The notes beneath the pieces are model-generated. The model was not told the DNA's origin, did not search any database, and saw nothing but the letters and a program-made list of their open reading frames with translations. A stretch of 64,000 nucleotides of DNA, from assembly GCA_024362935.1 (NCBI GenBank), contig JANCRA010000017.1, positions 2,108,001-2,172,000 of the forward strand. Reading direction: 5' to 3'. The position numbers and the translations under genes are program-made. This DNA is from Setophaga petechia (lineage: Eukaryota > Chordata > Aves > Passeriformes > Parulidae). Below, in pieces: positions 1 through 11,030 of this stretch. Within the stretch, counting starts at the first letter, position 1. Each line of letters opens with the position of its first letter.

Positions 1-484
1 AACACTGGGAGACTCCAGGGCCTTCCCACATACATTCATTTGCATATTTCTTCCAATGGAACCTAATAAAATATTCATATCCTTAAAGGAGAGGGGGGAA
101 AGAGAGGGCCTGGGGCTGCTTCTGTGGCTGAGGCAGTGGGAGAGCTGTGTTCTCCACAGGGGAGGGTGGGGGCAGAGGGTGACACTGATCTTGAGGGGAC
201 ACTGATGTTGAGCTGTCCCCTGGCCCTGCTGAGCTGTCACTGTCCTGCAGCCCCCTGGCCTGCTGTGCCCCACAGACTGGGATAGAGCAGCCCCTGCTTC
301 CCAAAGGTTCCCCTTCCCTGAGCCTCATGTGAAGGCACTGCCTGCCAGGCACAGAGGGAAACTGTGGGGACCCAGGACATTCCTCTGGCTGCCCTGGGTG
401 ATTCGAGACCCTGGCAGGGGCTCAGAGACCTTGGCACAGAGTCAAAAACACCTGTGCCTTTGACTTTAGTCCATGGAAACAATT
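1..484. other. Unique sequence with an octamer-containing AT-rich patch
   Basis: No gene or known repeat is recognised. The first 110 bases are AT-rich and hold a reverse-strand octamer (ATTTGCAT at 38-45, i.e. ATGCAAAT on the minus strand), the classic POU-domain site. That patch could be the edge of a regulatory element cut by the window start. The rest, to about 484, is moderately GC-rich with no visible structure. Confidence 0.3.
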
Positions 485-960
485 ACCAACTTTGCGTGAA
501 GAATTAGAAGCCACAAGAGTTTGAGTAGAATGATAGTTAATTTGTCACAAAATAAAAATTTTTTTGAGTTTTAGAATAGAAGTTCAAGAGGCAAGACAGA
601 AGAATCTAGGCATGTCCTGTCCTTCTTCTTCTTGTCCTCCATCTTCTACTGGAATAGTGACACTTTGATTAGTTTAAAGTAGAGACTGTCTAACATAGGG
701 GATAGATATTAAGAAATTATTGTAAATAAAGTACACGTAGTTCATTGTATAAAAAGTTAACACCACCCCAAAGGCAGATGCTGTGCCACAACCTGACCTG
801 CTGGACAGATCTCAGCAGGTCGGAGAAAGAATGGAATAGATGAGGAAAAATAAACAACCTTAAAAAGCAGAACTGATGAATCTCAACTTCTTCTTCTGTT
901 GTGGGGCTGGGAAAAAAGACTTTCTAATACCTCAGGAGTCATCTCAACCACAGAAACCCG
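485..960 (+). mobile_element. Probable endogenous retrovirus solo LTR
   Basis: This AT-rich block differs sharply from its GC-rich flanks. It has the order expected of an LTR: an AT-rich U3-like part, a TATA box (TATAAAA, 748-754), then about 100 bases later a polyadenylation signal (AATAAA, 849-854) and a short pyrimidine/GC tail. The 3' half resembles passerine ERV LTRs as I remember them. No gag, pol or env sequence adjoins it, so it is best read as a solo LTR left by recombination. The exact TG...CA ends and the target-site duplication could not be fixed by eye, so the ends are approximate to about 15 bases. Confidence 0.6.
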
Positions 961-1040
961 TAAGGAAACCACGTCCCTGTTGGTTCTTTCTCTCCTCCCT
1001 CTGTGATCCCACCCAGGATGAGCAGCAGGCTGTGCTCTGC

Positions 1041-1377
1041 TGCCCAAGGCCTGTGCCAGGCCCCTCCATGGCCACCCTGCAGCCCAAGGCCTGTGCCAGG
1101 CCCCTCCATGGCCGCCCCCATGCCTCCAGTCTATGCCAGGCCCCTCCATGACCACCCTGCCCATAGTCTGTGCCAGGCCCCTCCATGGCCCTGCAGCCCA
1201 AGGCCTGTGCCAGGCCCCTCCATGGCCCTGCAGCCCAAGGCCTGTGCCAGGCCCCTCCATGGCCGCCCTGCCCAAGGCCTGTGCCAGGCCCCTCCATGGC
1301 CCTGCAGCCCAAGGCCTGTGCCAGGCCCCTCCATGGCCCTGCAGCCCAAGGCCTGTGCCAGGCCCTCCATGTCCACC
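1041..1377. repeat. Minisatellite, 37-40 bp unit, about 9 copies
   Basis: The core CTGTGCCAGGCCCCTCCATG recurs at 1051, 1091, 1131, 1168, 1205, 1242, 1279, 1316 and 1353. The first spacings are 40 bases and the later ones exactly 37. Overlapping open frames on both strands are by-products of the repeat and not genes. Confidence 0.95.
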
Positions 1378-1424
1378 CTGCCGGCCCTGCCCATGCTGAG
1401 GAGCAGCAGCACACTGGCCTGCAG

Positions 1425-1580
1425 GAGCTGAAGTCAGGCTAATCAGGATGTATAGCCAGCCACCGAGGCCATGAATATTTAATGAGGCCTGTTAAAGGAT
1501 TTTTAGAAGTGCTCTCCCCACGGACACCACGATGACTTCTTTGTTTATAATTTTTTCCCCCTTTCCTGTTGCCACTAATC
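1425..1580. promoter_or_regulatory. Candidate non-coding regulatory island with a Brn-3-like motif
   Basis: A non-repetitive stretch between two minisatellites contains ATGAATATTTAATGAG at 1471-1486. It is one base away, within the 14-base core, from GAATAATTAATGAG found at 14623. Homeodomain-type TAAT cores are also present. Regulatory function is inferred from composition and motif only. Confidence 0.3.
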
Positions 1581-1764
1581 ACCGACTCTCAGCTCCTTAA
1601 TGGCACCTTGGGGGAGCTCTGGGGATGACTTATTTCTTTATTTATTTACTTGCTCCAAAGTGAAGAGAAACCCTGCCTGCCACTACCACGGGTGGTTCCA
1701 GGTGCCAGGATCCATCCTCACAGGAGTGGAGGTTCCTGGCTGTGCTGGGGGAACAGGAGTGGGA

Positions 1765-1923
1765 CCTGGATCCATCCTCTCCCTGGATCCATGCCCTCCC
1801 TGGGTCCATCCCCTCCCTGGATCCATCCTCTCCCTGGATCCATCCCCTTCCTGGATCCATCCTCTCCCTGGATCCATCCCCTCCCTGGATCCATCCCCTC
1901 CCTGGATCCATCCCCTCCCTGGC
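1765..1923. repeat. Minisatellite, 18 bp unit, about 9 copies
   Basis: Unit CCTGGATCCATCCNCTCC, nearly perfect, with small variants such as CCTGGGTCCATCC. The 18-base period keeps frames open on both strands, which produces spurious proline/serine-rich reading frames. Confidence 0.95.
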
Positions 1924-2034
1924 TGAGAGCAGAGAGAGGCCCAGGCAACAGGCAGAGAGGGAAAGGAAGGGAGGGTCCCTGCACTGGAGTTACATGAGGG
2001 GTTTTCACTGGAGAAAATGAAGTTGTTTGTTACA

Positions 2035-2125
2035 ATAAGGGTGGGCAGGTGCTGGCCCAGGTGCCCAGAAAAGCCCTGGCTGCCCCTGAATCCCTGGAAG
2101 TGTCCAAGGCCTCACTGGACTTTTT
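2035..2125 (+). mobile_element. CR1 LINE 3' fragment
   Basis: Shows the CR1 3'-region signature: a GGTGGGCAGG-type start, then GCCCAGA..AGC..TGGCTGCCCCTG..TCCCTGGAAGTG, then CCAAGGCC. Only about 90 bases remain and the terminal ATTCTATGA-like repeat is lost. Confidence 0.65.
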
Positions 2126-3107
2126 CTGAAATGCCCAAAAGCATCTTCTGTCTCACACAGGCCTAAACAGTGCCAGTTGGCTTTGGGAATCTGTTCCAGG
2201 AGGAAATTTGCCTTTTTAAAAACTTAAATGTTTTTGATTATTTAACACAGAAAACTCTGCCTGCTTTCAGAGGGAACTGTTACATGTTTAATTTTGTGAA
2301 GAACAAGAGCTGGAACTTGCTGGTGCAAGATCCCTGACTTTCCCTTGGAGATGGGGGAAGTGTCACTCAAAACCTTTTCAAGAAGATGATGACAGCTGAG
2401 GATAGGGGTCTGGGCCTGTCCCAGGCTCTGCCTGTGCTGCCCAGCCCAGGGCATCTCCCCCAGCCTCATGTGGGGCAATTTAGAAGGGGCAGAGCCAGCC
2501 CAGCCCCAGCCCCTTCTCAGCTGAGGGTTCTGGGGATGCTGAGTGGCAGCAATTTCAGATGATGAGTGGCAGCAATTCCTCTTCCTCCTCACATCAATTC
2601 ACACCAGGTTCTGCTGCTGGCTGGGCCTCCATGCCAAGCTTTAGTGCTTTTTAATTGCCTGGTGGAGCTGGCTCAGCTCGGAGCTCTCCAGAGCCCCAGA
2701 CTCGCCTTGGTAACTGTCTGAACCACCAGGGTAGAGCAGCAGGAAAGCAGGATAGGGAATTGAGCTGGCTCCTCTCTGGGAATGTTCCCACACCTCTGTA
2801 TTTGGTTTTCCAGACCTTCTCTTGGTCCTGTTACTGGAAGTGAGTCCTCCTTCCCCAGTGCTGCTGTGAGAGGTGTCACAAGACAACCACTGCATTCCCA
2901 AATCCTGCTCCTGCCCAGGTTCCTGTGCTTTGGCAGGAGCTGTGCTCCATCCTGGACAGCCTGTTGGCACCAGCTGAGCAAAATCTGCTCTCCTTCCTGA
3001 AATTCCACCACCCTTCCACAGCAGTCTCTGGCCCCAGACAAGTCCCTGGTGGATTTTGTCATCCTCATTCTCTGCTCCCAGTCTGGCACAAGGCATCCTG
3101 CAAGTCA
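2126..3107. other. No recognisable gene or repeat
   Basis: Mixed-composition sequence. Open frames of up to about 155 codons exist, but they overlap on both strands, show no recognisable domain, and lack a supported start or splice structure. A short AT-rich patch lies near 2210-2250. Confidence 0.4.
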
Positions 3108-3232
3108 CAGAATCATGGAATAGTTTGGGTTTGAAGGGACCTTAGGTCTCATCCCATTCCAACGCCTGATGGGCAGGGACACCTTCCACTAGACCAGATT
3201 GTTCAGAACTCTCTCCAGCCTAGCCTTGGATG
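3108..3232 (-). mobile_element. CR1 LINE 3' fragment, reverse orientation
   Basis: On the + strand this begins with the complement of the CR1 tail (CAGAATCATGGAATAGTTTG), followed by GGTTTGAAGGGACCTTAGG. This is the usual order of a minus-strand CR1 3' end. Confidence 0.8.
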
Positions 3233-3907
3233 AAGAATAAAGCCATGGCCAGGATTTCCATGTGTGTTTACCCTGCAGGCAGCATTCCCAACCCAGGGAG
3301 CCTGGAGAAAGGGCTGCACCTGAGCCCTGACTCCCAAGACCTGCTCACGGCACGGCTGGGAAGTTCTGCAGGGATGTTAATGGCACAGAGAAAAGCCATT
3401 AAAGGAGGAAGAGTTGAGGTTACAATATTGTGCTGAAAAGTTTATTGCTGCCTGTAGAGACATCAGGTCTGTACTTCCAGGATTACTCAGTGCTTAATGC
3501 CCAGTGCCTGCACATTAGTTTTGCCGGGAAGCCCATTTGGGGTTCTTCCAAAACGGAAAAATTAAAGGGCTTCCCTAATAAATGTGCTGTCCAAAAGTAA
3601 AAGGGAGAAAAAAAGGCTCCAAGCCCAGCTCAGGAACCCAACCTGGGGCAGCAGTGTGGGGTCAGGGGCCATCCTGCTGGCTGAGCCCTGGATGGGCAGT
3701 GGGGACCCCTGGAAGTTCTGGAAATGGACATCCATTGCTGCTCCCTTGCACCTCTGGCTCCTCCTGACACTAAGCTACAGCAGGAAAAAATGCAAATTTA
3801 CACATGAATTTGAGTGTCCAGCAGGTGAATTTGCCAGGGAAATTCTCCTGATTTTACTGATAGATGGAAACTCCAGAGCAGCGGCAACTTGCTTGTCACC
3901 TTGCCTG
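3233..3907. other. No recognisable gene or repeat
   Basis: Nothing identifiable. The sequence is moderately AT-rich near 3380-3480 and 3540-3610, with no coding signature. Confidence 0.35.
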
Positions 3908-3984
3908 CCATCCATCCATCCATCCATCCATCCATCCATCCATCCATCCATCCATCCATCCATCCATCCATCCATCCATCCCTC
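3908..3984. repeat. (ATCC)n microsatellite
   Basis: About 19 uninterrupted CCAT/ATCC units. It is the first of three arrays of this motif in the window; all carry CCAT on the + strand. Confidence 0.97.
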
Positions 3985-4002
3985 CGCTGTGCTTGAGAGT
4001 GC

Positions 4003-4654
4003 TTTAGGGTCTTTAGGGTCCTTTGCAGCCCTTTTCCTACATCCAGGCTCTCAGGCCACCCTTTTCCCAGCATTTAGCACTTACCCTCCGCCTGGGAATG
4101 CAATGAGTGCCTGGAATAGACGCAGCCTGGATGGGGAGGCAGCAGCCGTTTGGGGAAGCGGCAGCGATTCAGCCCAAAGATTGCTTGGGCTCCCTCCTGC
4201 TCCTCTCCTGGCACCCAGCTCTGATCTGAAATCAATGTGAGTGAGGTGCCAGGATGTGAGTGAGACTCTGTGTCTCTTTGCAATCCAGAGAACCCAGAAC
4301 TTTGTGTAGGCACTGCCTGGAAACAGAGCACAGCATGGAGCAGCAGCTTTGTGCTGCTCTCATGAGGTCCTTAACTGCCTTGGGCTCCACCTTGGGTGGG
4401 CCAGAGATTGTTTGTGTCCTCTGGCCATCTCCAAGAGTTCTGGGGCCTGGGGGGTTTCTGTATGTGCCCAGGTGAGGTTTTGGTTCACTTGGAAATGCCA
4501 GTGGGAGCTGAGAATGGCACCAGGGTCCAGTTTGCCTTGGGAGCAGAGGGTGGGAGCTCCACAGCAGCCCCTGCTGCCAGGGACATCGATTCCCTGGTGG
4601 CTCAGTTGGAGAAAAGGAGGCTCAGGGGGGCCCTTGTGGCTCTGCACAACTCCT
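4003..4654. other. Mostly unannotated; starts with a short sequence also present at 6078
   Basis: Positions 4003-4027 match 6078-6102 exactly. The second copy lies at the tail of a CR1 fragment, so the first is probably a CR1 remnant too. The remainder to 4654 shows no recognisable gene. Confidence 0.35.
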
Positions 4655-4950
4655 GCTAGGAGGGACAGCCAGGAGGGTTGGGTTCTGTTCCCAGGGAACA
4701 GGGACAGGAGGAGAGGGAATGGCCTCAGGCTGGACATCAGCAGGAATTTCCTTGTGGAAAAGATTGACAGGCATGGGAAGGGACTGTCCAGGGAGGTTTG
4801 AAGTCCCCATCCCGGGAGAGATCTAAAAGTCATGTGGATGTGGCACTTGGGGACATGGGTCAGTGGTGGTCTTGGAAGCGCTGGGGAATGGTTGGATTGG
4901 GTGACCCCCCCTTAGAGGGCTTTTCCTGTGTAAATGATTCCACGTGTCCA
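4655..4950 (+). mobile_element. CR1 LINE 3' end
   Basis: About 300 bases with the CR1 landmarks in order: GGAATTTCCTTGTGGAAAAG, GGGAAGGGACTGTCCAGGGA, GTGGCACTTGGGGACATGGG and GGTTGGATTGGGTGA, then a degraded ATTCCA tail. Truncated at the 5' side, as most avian CR1 copies are. Confidence 0.85.
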
Positions 4951-5985
4951 TGAAGTCACCAAGGAGTGTTACCTGCACAGGAGATTTGTCTCTTCATGGG
5001 GTCTTACCAAGGGAATTTAAGGTTTGACTCGCATGGTGAGCCCGGGGTTGGGCCATGGCTCAGTTTTTGGCATAATCCCTGTGCCAGGGACATTGCGGGA
5101 CTGGGAGATTCTCTGGCAGGGAAGTGTGAGGATTATTTTGGGGAATAGCAAGGAAAAGTAAAGGAAGAAGAGGAGAGAGGAGAACAGTACAGGCCAAGAA
5201 AACCCAAGGCAGTGAGAACCAAACCTTGGGGAGCACAGGAAGAGCTCACAGGCAGAGCCAGGCTGGGCAGGTGGGTGCTCCCCTTAAGTTGGGTCTGGAT
5301 CTCTTCACAAGCTGATCTCAGTGACCTTTGGTGAAATTAGATCTGTGCCTAAATGTAATCAAGAGGAGGCAGCAGAAGATGAGTGGAATGATTGGAGATT
5401 ACAGGGAAGCAGTGGAATTTGGGGAGGGGCAGATGAGTGTTGAAACCTCAGGGAGCTGGGACTTTCCTTGCAAAACCAGATCATTTGGGAACGTCAGTAC
5501 ATCCAAGTGTCACTCCTCCTGAGTCTGGGTGCTCTGCCCAGCCAGGGCTCTCATCCCACCCGTGTCTCCCTCTCTACTGCCCGAGGCTGTGCTGCTCTCC
5601 AGTCAGGAATCCTGCTGGGAAAGCTGGGATTGCAGACCCGGGCAGGGCTGGCACACGGTTCCGCGAGAGGGGCAATGCCATCTTTCCTCCTCCCACAAAC
5701 CCCTCCTGGCCTTCCCGGGGGAGCGGCTCCGCTGCTCCGAGGGTTCATCAGGGCTCATTAGTGCCCGTTAACAGGTCTGTCCCAGAGCACAGCAGCACCA
5801 GCAGCTGTGAGCTCCAGGGAATAGTTCCCGTTCCTCTGCTCCTTCCTTCTCTGCAGCTCCTTCTCCGTGCCTCGGTTTCCCAGCCTGGGTAGCCTCGGGG
5901 CTCCTGGATGCTCTTTGGATCCAAGATTTCTCCTCCTGCCCTCCAAGGGCTGTTTCCTCTCTCTGCAGGAGCACTTTGGCTGCTC
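4951..5985. other. No recognisable gene or repeat
   Basis: A purine-rich patch occurs near 5150-5215, and a moderately CpG-containing stretch at 5630-5770. No domain-bearing reading frame or clear element was seen. Confidence 0.35.
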
Positions 5986-6130
5986 CATCATCGGAAGTGT
6001 CCAAGGCCAGGTTGGATGGGGCTTGGAGCACTCTGGGATAGTGGAAGGCGTCCCTGCCCATGGAAGGCCGGGATGATTTTAGGGTCTTTAGGGTCCTTTG
6101 CAAGCCCAACCATTCCATGATTCTCTGATT
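5986..6130 (+). mobile_element. CR1 LINE 3' end
   Basis: Contains GTGTCCAAGGCCAGGTTGGA, then a GGCGTCCCTGCCCATGG-type step, then GGGTCCTTTGCAAGCCCAAC and a CCATGATTCTCTGA tail. Classic CR1 3' terminus. Confidence 0.8.
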
Positions 6131-6984
6131 TAAGCACACAATGCGTCTCCTCTCAGGTCTTGTCTCTTTTGCCCACACTAGTTTTCCCTAGATATTTTTT
6201 CTTTATCTCTTGACTTTTTCCAGTTTATTTCTTATGAGATATTTATACATTTCTTACTAAGGAGAGACAAGAATTTAAAGTGTGTATTTTTTACTAAACA
6301 AGAAACTTCCTTGTTTTTATGCGTGTGGCTGGAGGTTCACGGGGAGGTGACAGCTGAGTGACAGCTCTGGCAGAGCAGGAAGGGAGGGACTCAGTACCTG
6401 AGATCAGTCATGACAAACTGCCTGGGCAGGGCCTTTCCTTGCTCACATGCCCGTGTCTGCTGAGGAGTCGTTCTGCGGGAGCTGCCGGGGCAGGAGATGG
6501 AGTTAAACCCAGCTTAGAGAACTGGGAGAGAACAGGAGGAGAGGCTGCTGCGGGACCTCCCAGCACTGGAAAATTTGGGGATGTGGAGCAGAAGGTGCTG
6601 AGGGGGAAAGGGACAGGGCCAAGGATCCTGCTCCTTTGTGGCAGATGAGGAAAGCCTTTGGAGAATCAGAGCCAAGCTCTGTCTGCCCTTCTCGGGAGGT
6701 GATGTGGGAGATGAGTGTTCGGGTAAAACAGCCCCGACTGCAGAGATCATTGCCCACCGGGATCCGCTCCCTGCATCGGCTTCTCCCGTTCCTTCCCCAC
6801 CCAAATTCCTCACGGCACCAGCGGGAGGGTTCCAGCTGGGCCAGGCTCCAGCCCGGAGCAGGAAGGTGCAGTGGAGGATTCCCCTGTTCCCGAAGTCTCG
6901 GCTGCATCCTCGCTCCCCTCCTGCCTGTCTCGGCGACCCCGCGGAGCAGCAGGGACCGTGTCTGCTGGCAGCCCGGGGCCCTCC
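6131..6984. other. AT-rich patch then unannotated sequence
   Basis: Positions 6180-6310 are strongly AT-rich (TTTATTTC and ATATTTATAC strings), unlike both flanks. They could be an old insertion or a regulatory island. From 6311 to 6984 no gene is recognised, although antiparallel frames of about 160 codons are open in this GC-rich sequence. Confidence 0.3.
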
Positions 6985-7110
6985 AGGAGTTGTGCAATGT
7001 GTTATCAATTCCTCAGGGGAAGATAATGTTGCCTTTCACAGCTCCTGTGTCAGCTCTGCTGATTAGTCTGATGCAAATGAGCTTTTAGCCTCGACACGGA
7101 GCCCGAGGTC
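6985..7110. promoter_or_regulatory. Candidate regulatory island with a POU octamer
   Basis: A short unique block with low GC carries a perfect octamer ATGCAAAT at 7071-7078, next to GATTAGTCTG. The octamer is the standard POU-factor site. Regulatory status is inference; conservation was not testable. Confidence 0.3.
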
Positions 7111-8254
7111 CGGGAGGAGAGGAGGAGGATGCAGCACAGTCCTGGACAGCTGGACCACTCCTGGCAGTCCCAGCACCACCCTGAGACAAGGAGAAGGACT
7201 TGAGCTTGTCTTTTCTGGGGTTTCTCCATCATTTTCACTTCAATAATTTCCCTTTGGTCTGTGAATGAAGGTGTATTGCTCTTCTCCTGGTTCTGCCCAT
7301 AGATTTGCACCAAGGCTGAGTAACTCCCACCCATCCCCCGTGGCTCTTCCCCAGCCTTCTGCACTTGGTGCTGCTCTGGGACACATTCCTGGGGGCCTCA
7401 TGGAAAATACCTTCTGGACAAAGAGCCTTTTGTACCTGCAAACCGAGAGAGAGGGGGAAAACCTGTGGAGCATCCCATTTGTGCTGCTACTGCCCCTCAA
7501 ACCCAGGCCTTTCCTTTCCTGTCTCCAACACCTGCTTCTGCTAAAAAGCCACCCAGCACCAGCCTCCCTGCCTGGAGAGGTTGGTATTTTATTTAGGGCT
7601 GATCCATTTTTCTTTTAATTCAGATCAATGTGGGTTAATTGAGAGCAGCTTATTTTTACTTCTGCTGGTCTCTGCCTGCCAGGATCAATAGCAGTCATTT
7701 CCACTTAAACCGTTGTACCTTTACTGGAACCAGCAGAGCCCCCAGCCCTCCACGCAGCCCCATCCCTGTGGTTCCTGGTGCAATAATTCCAACCAGGCTC
7801 TCGTCAGTCTGGCTGCAGCGGCATCCTCGTAATGCTGGGAGGAAATGGAGCCGTGCTCAGCCCCGACCGGGGGAGATGGATTACAGCCTGCAACATTTGC
7901 ACACTAAAAATACCCAACGAGGGGCAGCCGCTCATTGATCCCTGCGCCTTAATGGGCCGCAGAAGGTCCCTCTGGCCACCCGCTGCCGCTAGATGGGGCG
8001 ATGCGGCAGCGCTGCAGCCCCGAGCCGGCTGCGCCTCCTGGGCTCGCGGAGGCGGCTCCGCTCAGCGCGGACCTGCAGGGACCCGGTGTTCTCACACCCG
8101 AGACTCTTTCGGTGGATCAAACCCCACCACGGCATTCCCGGGGAGCTGAAGGAGACTTGGGTGTTCTGCTGCTGGCTGTGTGTCCAGAGGGAAATCCTCG
8201 TGGATGGGGTGGGTTTGGGGCCCGGCTGCCGCATCCCAGGGGTTGTCCTTGGCC
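7111..8254. other. Unannotated; AT-rich block 7576-7730 may be regulatory
   Basis: No gene is recognised. Positions 7576-7730 have TAAT-type cores (TTTTAATTCAGATC, GGGTTAATTGAGAG) in an otherwise GC-rich setting. 7790-8110 is CpG-rich with no convincing frame. Confidence 0.3.
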
Positions 8255-8375
8255 AGTGGAAAATCATGGGATGTTTTGGGCTGGAAGGGACCTTAAAGCT
8301 CATCCCAGCCCATGTCATGGGTAGAGACACCTGGCACCATCGCAGGTCCAACCTGGCCTTGGACACCTGATGGGA
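8255..8375 (-). mobile_element. CR1 LINE 3' fragment, reverse orientation
   Basis: AATCATGGGATGTTTTGGGC, GGAAGGGACCTTAAAGCTCA and GTCCAACCTGGCCTTGGACA appear in the order of a minus-strand CR1 end. Confidence 0.85.
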
Positions 8376-9690
8376 TGTGACAAATCTCTCGCCCTGGGTC
8401 CTGGGTGGCTCAGAAATGTCTTGGTGTGACTGCTCTCTTCGTGGTGCAGAGTTTCATGTTTAAAACCTAGGATTTACATCCAACCCAGTGGGAAGCTTGG
8501 TGGCCCAAAGGGGTCACTGTCCCCTTGCTCTGCCCGCTTCCACCTTCCCTGGCTCCCTGGCCATCATCCCCATGCACCCAGCTCTTCCCTCTCTGTTCTA
8601 GCAGCTGAGCACTCGTCCTCTTTCATTACCTTCGGCAGGAGCCTGTGAAAGAATTGCAGGAATTCTTTCTGGGATGTTATCAGTTGATCTGTTAATAGAC
8701 AACCAAGTCAGGTGGGCACAGAGGAGGGAGATCCTCTGCAGAACAGCAGTTCAGTGTTTAAAGGCCCTTTTCCTCTCAATCATTGGGCATAGGTTGGTTT
8801 CAGCTGGAGTTCTTGTGGAGCAGTTCCCATGGCTCTGTGGCCACCTGGGCAGGTGAGGACCAGCTCTGGGGGCTGCTGGGCCTTGTCCACAGAAAGGAAA
8901 AATGGAGCAATGGGAGAAGGGGCCATCAAAGCAACGCCAAAGTCCTACCCTCCCTCCTCTTCCCTGGCAGTAATCCCTGATCCTGTGTTTGCTGCCCTTT
9001 CCAGAGCTGGCAGATTGAGACCTCCCAACCCAGCTGATGTTTGGGGAAGAGAAGAATTACCAATTTCCTGATGGGTAAACCCAGGGACAGAGCAGGCGGC
9101 GAGTTCTGGTGATAAATGTCAGGGAATAATGGCTTTGGCCCCTACCCCTGGAGCAGGGGTAGGGGCCTGATTTAAAGGGTCATTAAAAAGGGTCGGTGTC
9201 CATAAGGGTGGTGCACACAGTCTCCAGCCCAGCTCCTTTATTTCCTCTGGCTGGATCCACCAGGGCCATGGGTTTAGAGAAGCCATATGTCAGCTAAATG
9301 TGTCTCTAATTGATTTCTGGACCTGCATGGAGTGTAAACATTTTACCAGTCAGAGAGCAGCTGATCTGGAGAGGAGGTGGGAGGGGAAAGGGCAGGAGAA
9401 AGTCTGGTGTGAAGCTGAGGGGAGCCTCGGAAAACGACTTTTGTCTGGCCCCATCAAACCCCAGCTCACCGCGGCCCCTCTGCAGGGTTCCCGGGTAATG
9501 GAGTCGCTCCCAGGGCAAAAGTTAACTCCAATTAGAGGCTGTGCAGGGAGGGGTTTCACTCCCACGTTTCCCTGTCGGAGCCGTGTCAGCTCCCGTTACG
9601 GAGATGGGCCGGGCAGCAGCTGGGAACAGCGTGTGGACAATGAGGGGTGTCCTGGGAATCCTTCCTGCAGGGACACAGCCCGGCCCCGCC
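8376..9690. other. No gene; small AT-rich island at 9286-9370
   Basis: No recognisable coding sequence. 9286-9370 (including CATATGTCAGCTAAATG and CTCTAATTGATTTC) stands out as a unique, AT-rich island and could be a conserved element. This is composition-based inference only. Confidence 0.3.
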
Positions 9691-9728
9691 GCTCCTCCTC
9701 CTCCTCCTCCTCCTCCTCCTCCTCCCTC
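9691..9728. repeat. (CTC)n microsatellite
   Basis: About 12 CTC/TCC triplets. They give poly-Ser, poly-Pro or poly-Glu runs in spurious frames. Confidence 0.95.
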
Positions 9729-10147
9729 CCAGCCATGGACAGCTCGCACCCAGCCCTTCTCTCCTTTGAACCACCCAACCTTTGCGAGAGCGTGACCCCG
9801 CTAAAATGGTTCCTTCAGGACATTCCCCAAATTTCCCCCTGAACCGTCTCTGTTCCCTCAACCCTGCACACAGCCCCTGTTTTAACCCCTTGTTTGCCCA
9901 TCCCCCCTGGGGACGCTGGGTGAAGCCTGACGGGACCAAAGAGGGAAAACCAATGCCTGACCTGTAGAAACGATGGTCAGGAACCAAACCCAAATCCAAA
10001 CAGGTGCGGAAAGGCAGGTGAGCGTGGGAACAGTCTTTCCTGTGTCCCTGGGACTGCCCTGGAGAGGCGGCCGTGAGTGCTGAGCAGGGGAACCAAAGCC
10101 CCAGTGTCACCCATGTGAGACCCCTCTGGAAGATCCCCCCAGCAGCC

Positions 10148-10212
10148 CTGGGACCCCAGCCCCCCCCAGGGCGCTCCCCAGCCCCCCCAGGGCGCTCCCC
10201 AGCCCCCCTCTC
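10148..10212. repeat. Short GC-rich tandem repeat
   Basis: Unit of about 20 bases, AGGGCGCTCCCCAGCCCCCC, in two full copies plus partial flanks. Confidence 0.8.
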
Positions 10213-11030
10213 TGGTTGTGTTTTCTTTCTCACCTCAGCCTTTGCTGTCACCTGCCGAGGACGAGCAGTCCAGGTGGTAAACAGAGATGGAAACCAGAGA
10301 TCCTTCATCCCTTACAAGCCTTCAATTCAACCTCCAAGATTTTGTTCCAGAGCCACAAAGGGCAGGGAGGATTTGGGATTTCTCCTTCTGAGCAGGAAAA
10401 ACAAAGTCCATTAGAGATCTCCTCCTACTCGATAAATAATCAGTTTTACTGAGCCTTTTAATTAAACAGCAACGTTGTACAGAACTACTTACTTTAGAAA
10501 ATATTGTGGAGAATTTACTGGAATAAAACACAACAAATTCTGTTTCAAGCTAGGTTTTTCTTCTTTTTTCCCTGCTCTCCAAGCTTCTCCAAAGCTTTCA
10601 GTCAGCTTAAATTTAAAAGGGCAGCTCACCTGAACAGAACTGAAACCTGTTCAATAAACCCAAGGCAAAAGAGAAGGAAAAGTGGGGAATTATTAGAAAA
10701 TGTTGGAGTGTAATGATTATGGGGAAACTGGGGTTTTTTTGGGGCTTCAAAATGGTGATTTTGTTCTTAAACAGTTCTAAAATGAGCAATGACAAGTGCA
10801 AACAGGTTAAAGCTGACGTCCAAATAGCTGCTGAATGGAATGTTTTGGGAAGAAACAGGGTAAAGCATCGGGGTGTGTGTGTGTGTGTGTGTATTTGTGT
10901 TACACTTTTAAATATTTTTTCCCCCCAGATGGAGAGAAGAAAGAAAGCCTCGCTGTGCATCCAAACCGCATTTTTCCTCCGGTGACTCAGAGGGATTCTC
11001 TGTTGGTGCAGGCTGGGGCAGGAGCTGCGG
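10213..11030. other. AT-rich unannotated stretch with a (TG)n run
   Basis: 10415-10960 is AT-rich and unique. It includes CCTTTTAATTAAACAGC near 10456 and a (TG)10 microsatellite at 10873-10892. No coding frame is convincing. The TTTTAATTAAA core suggests a possible homeodomain-binding element. Confidence 0.3.

Noticed and set aside
4003..4027. TTTAGGG-containing double repeat resembling interstitial telomere sequence
   Set aside because: Only two imperfect units, and the same 25 bases form part of a CR1 tail at 6078-6102.
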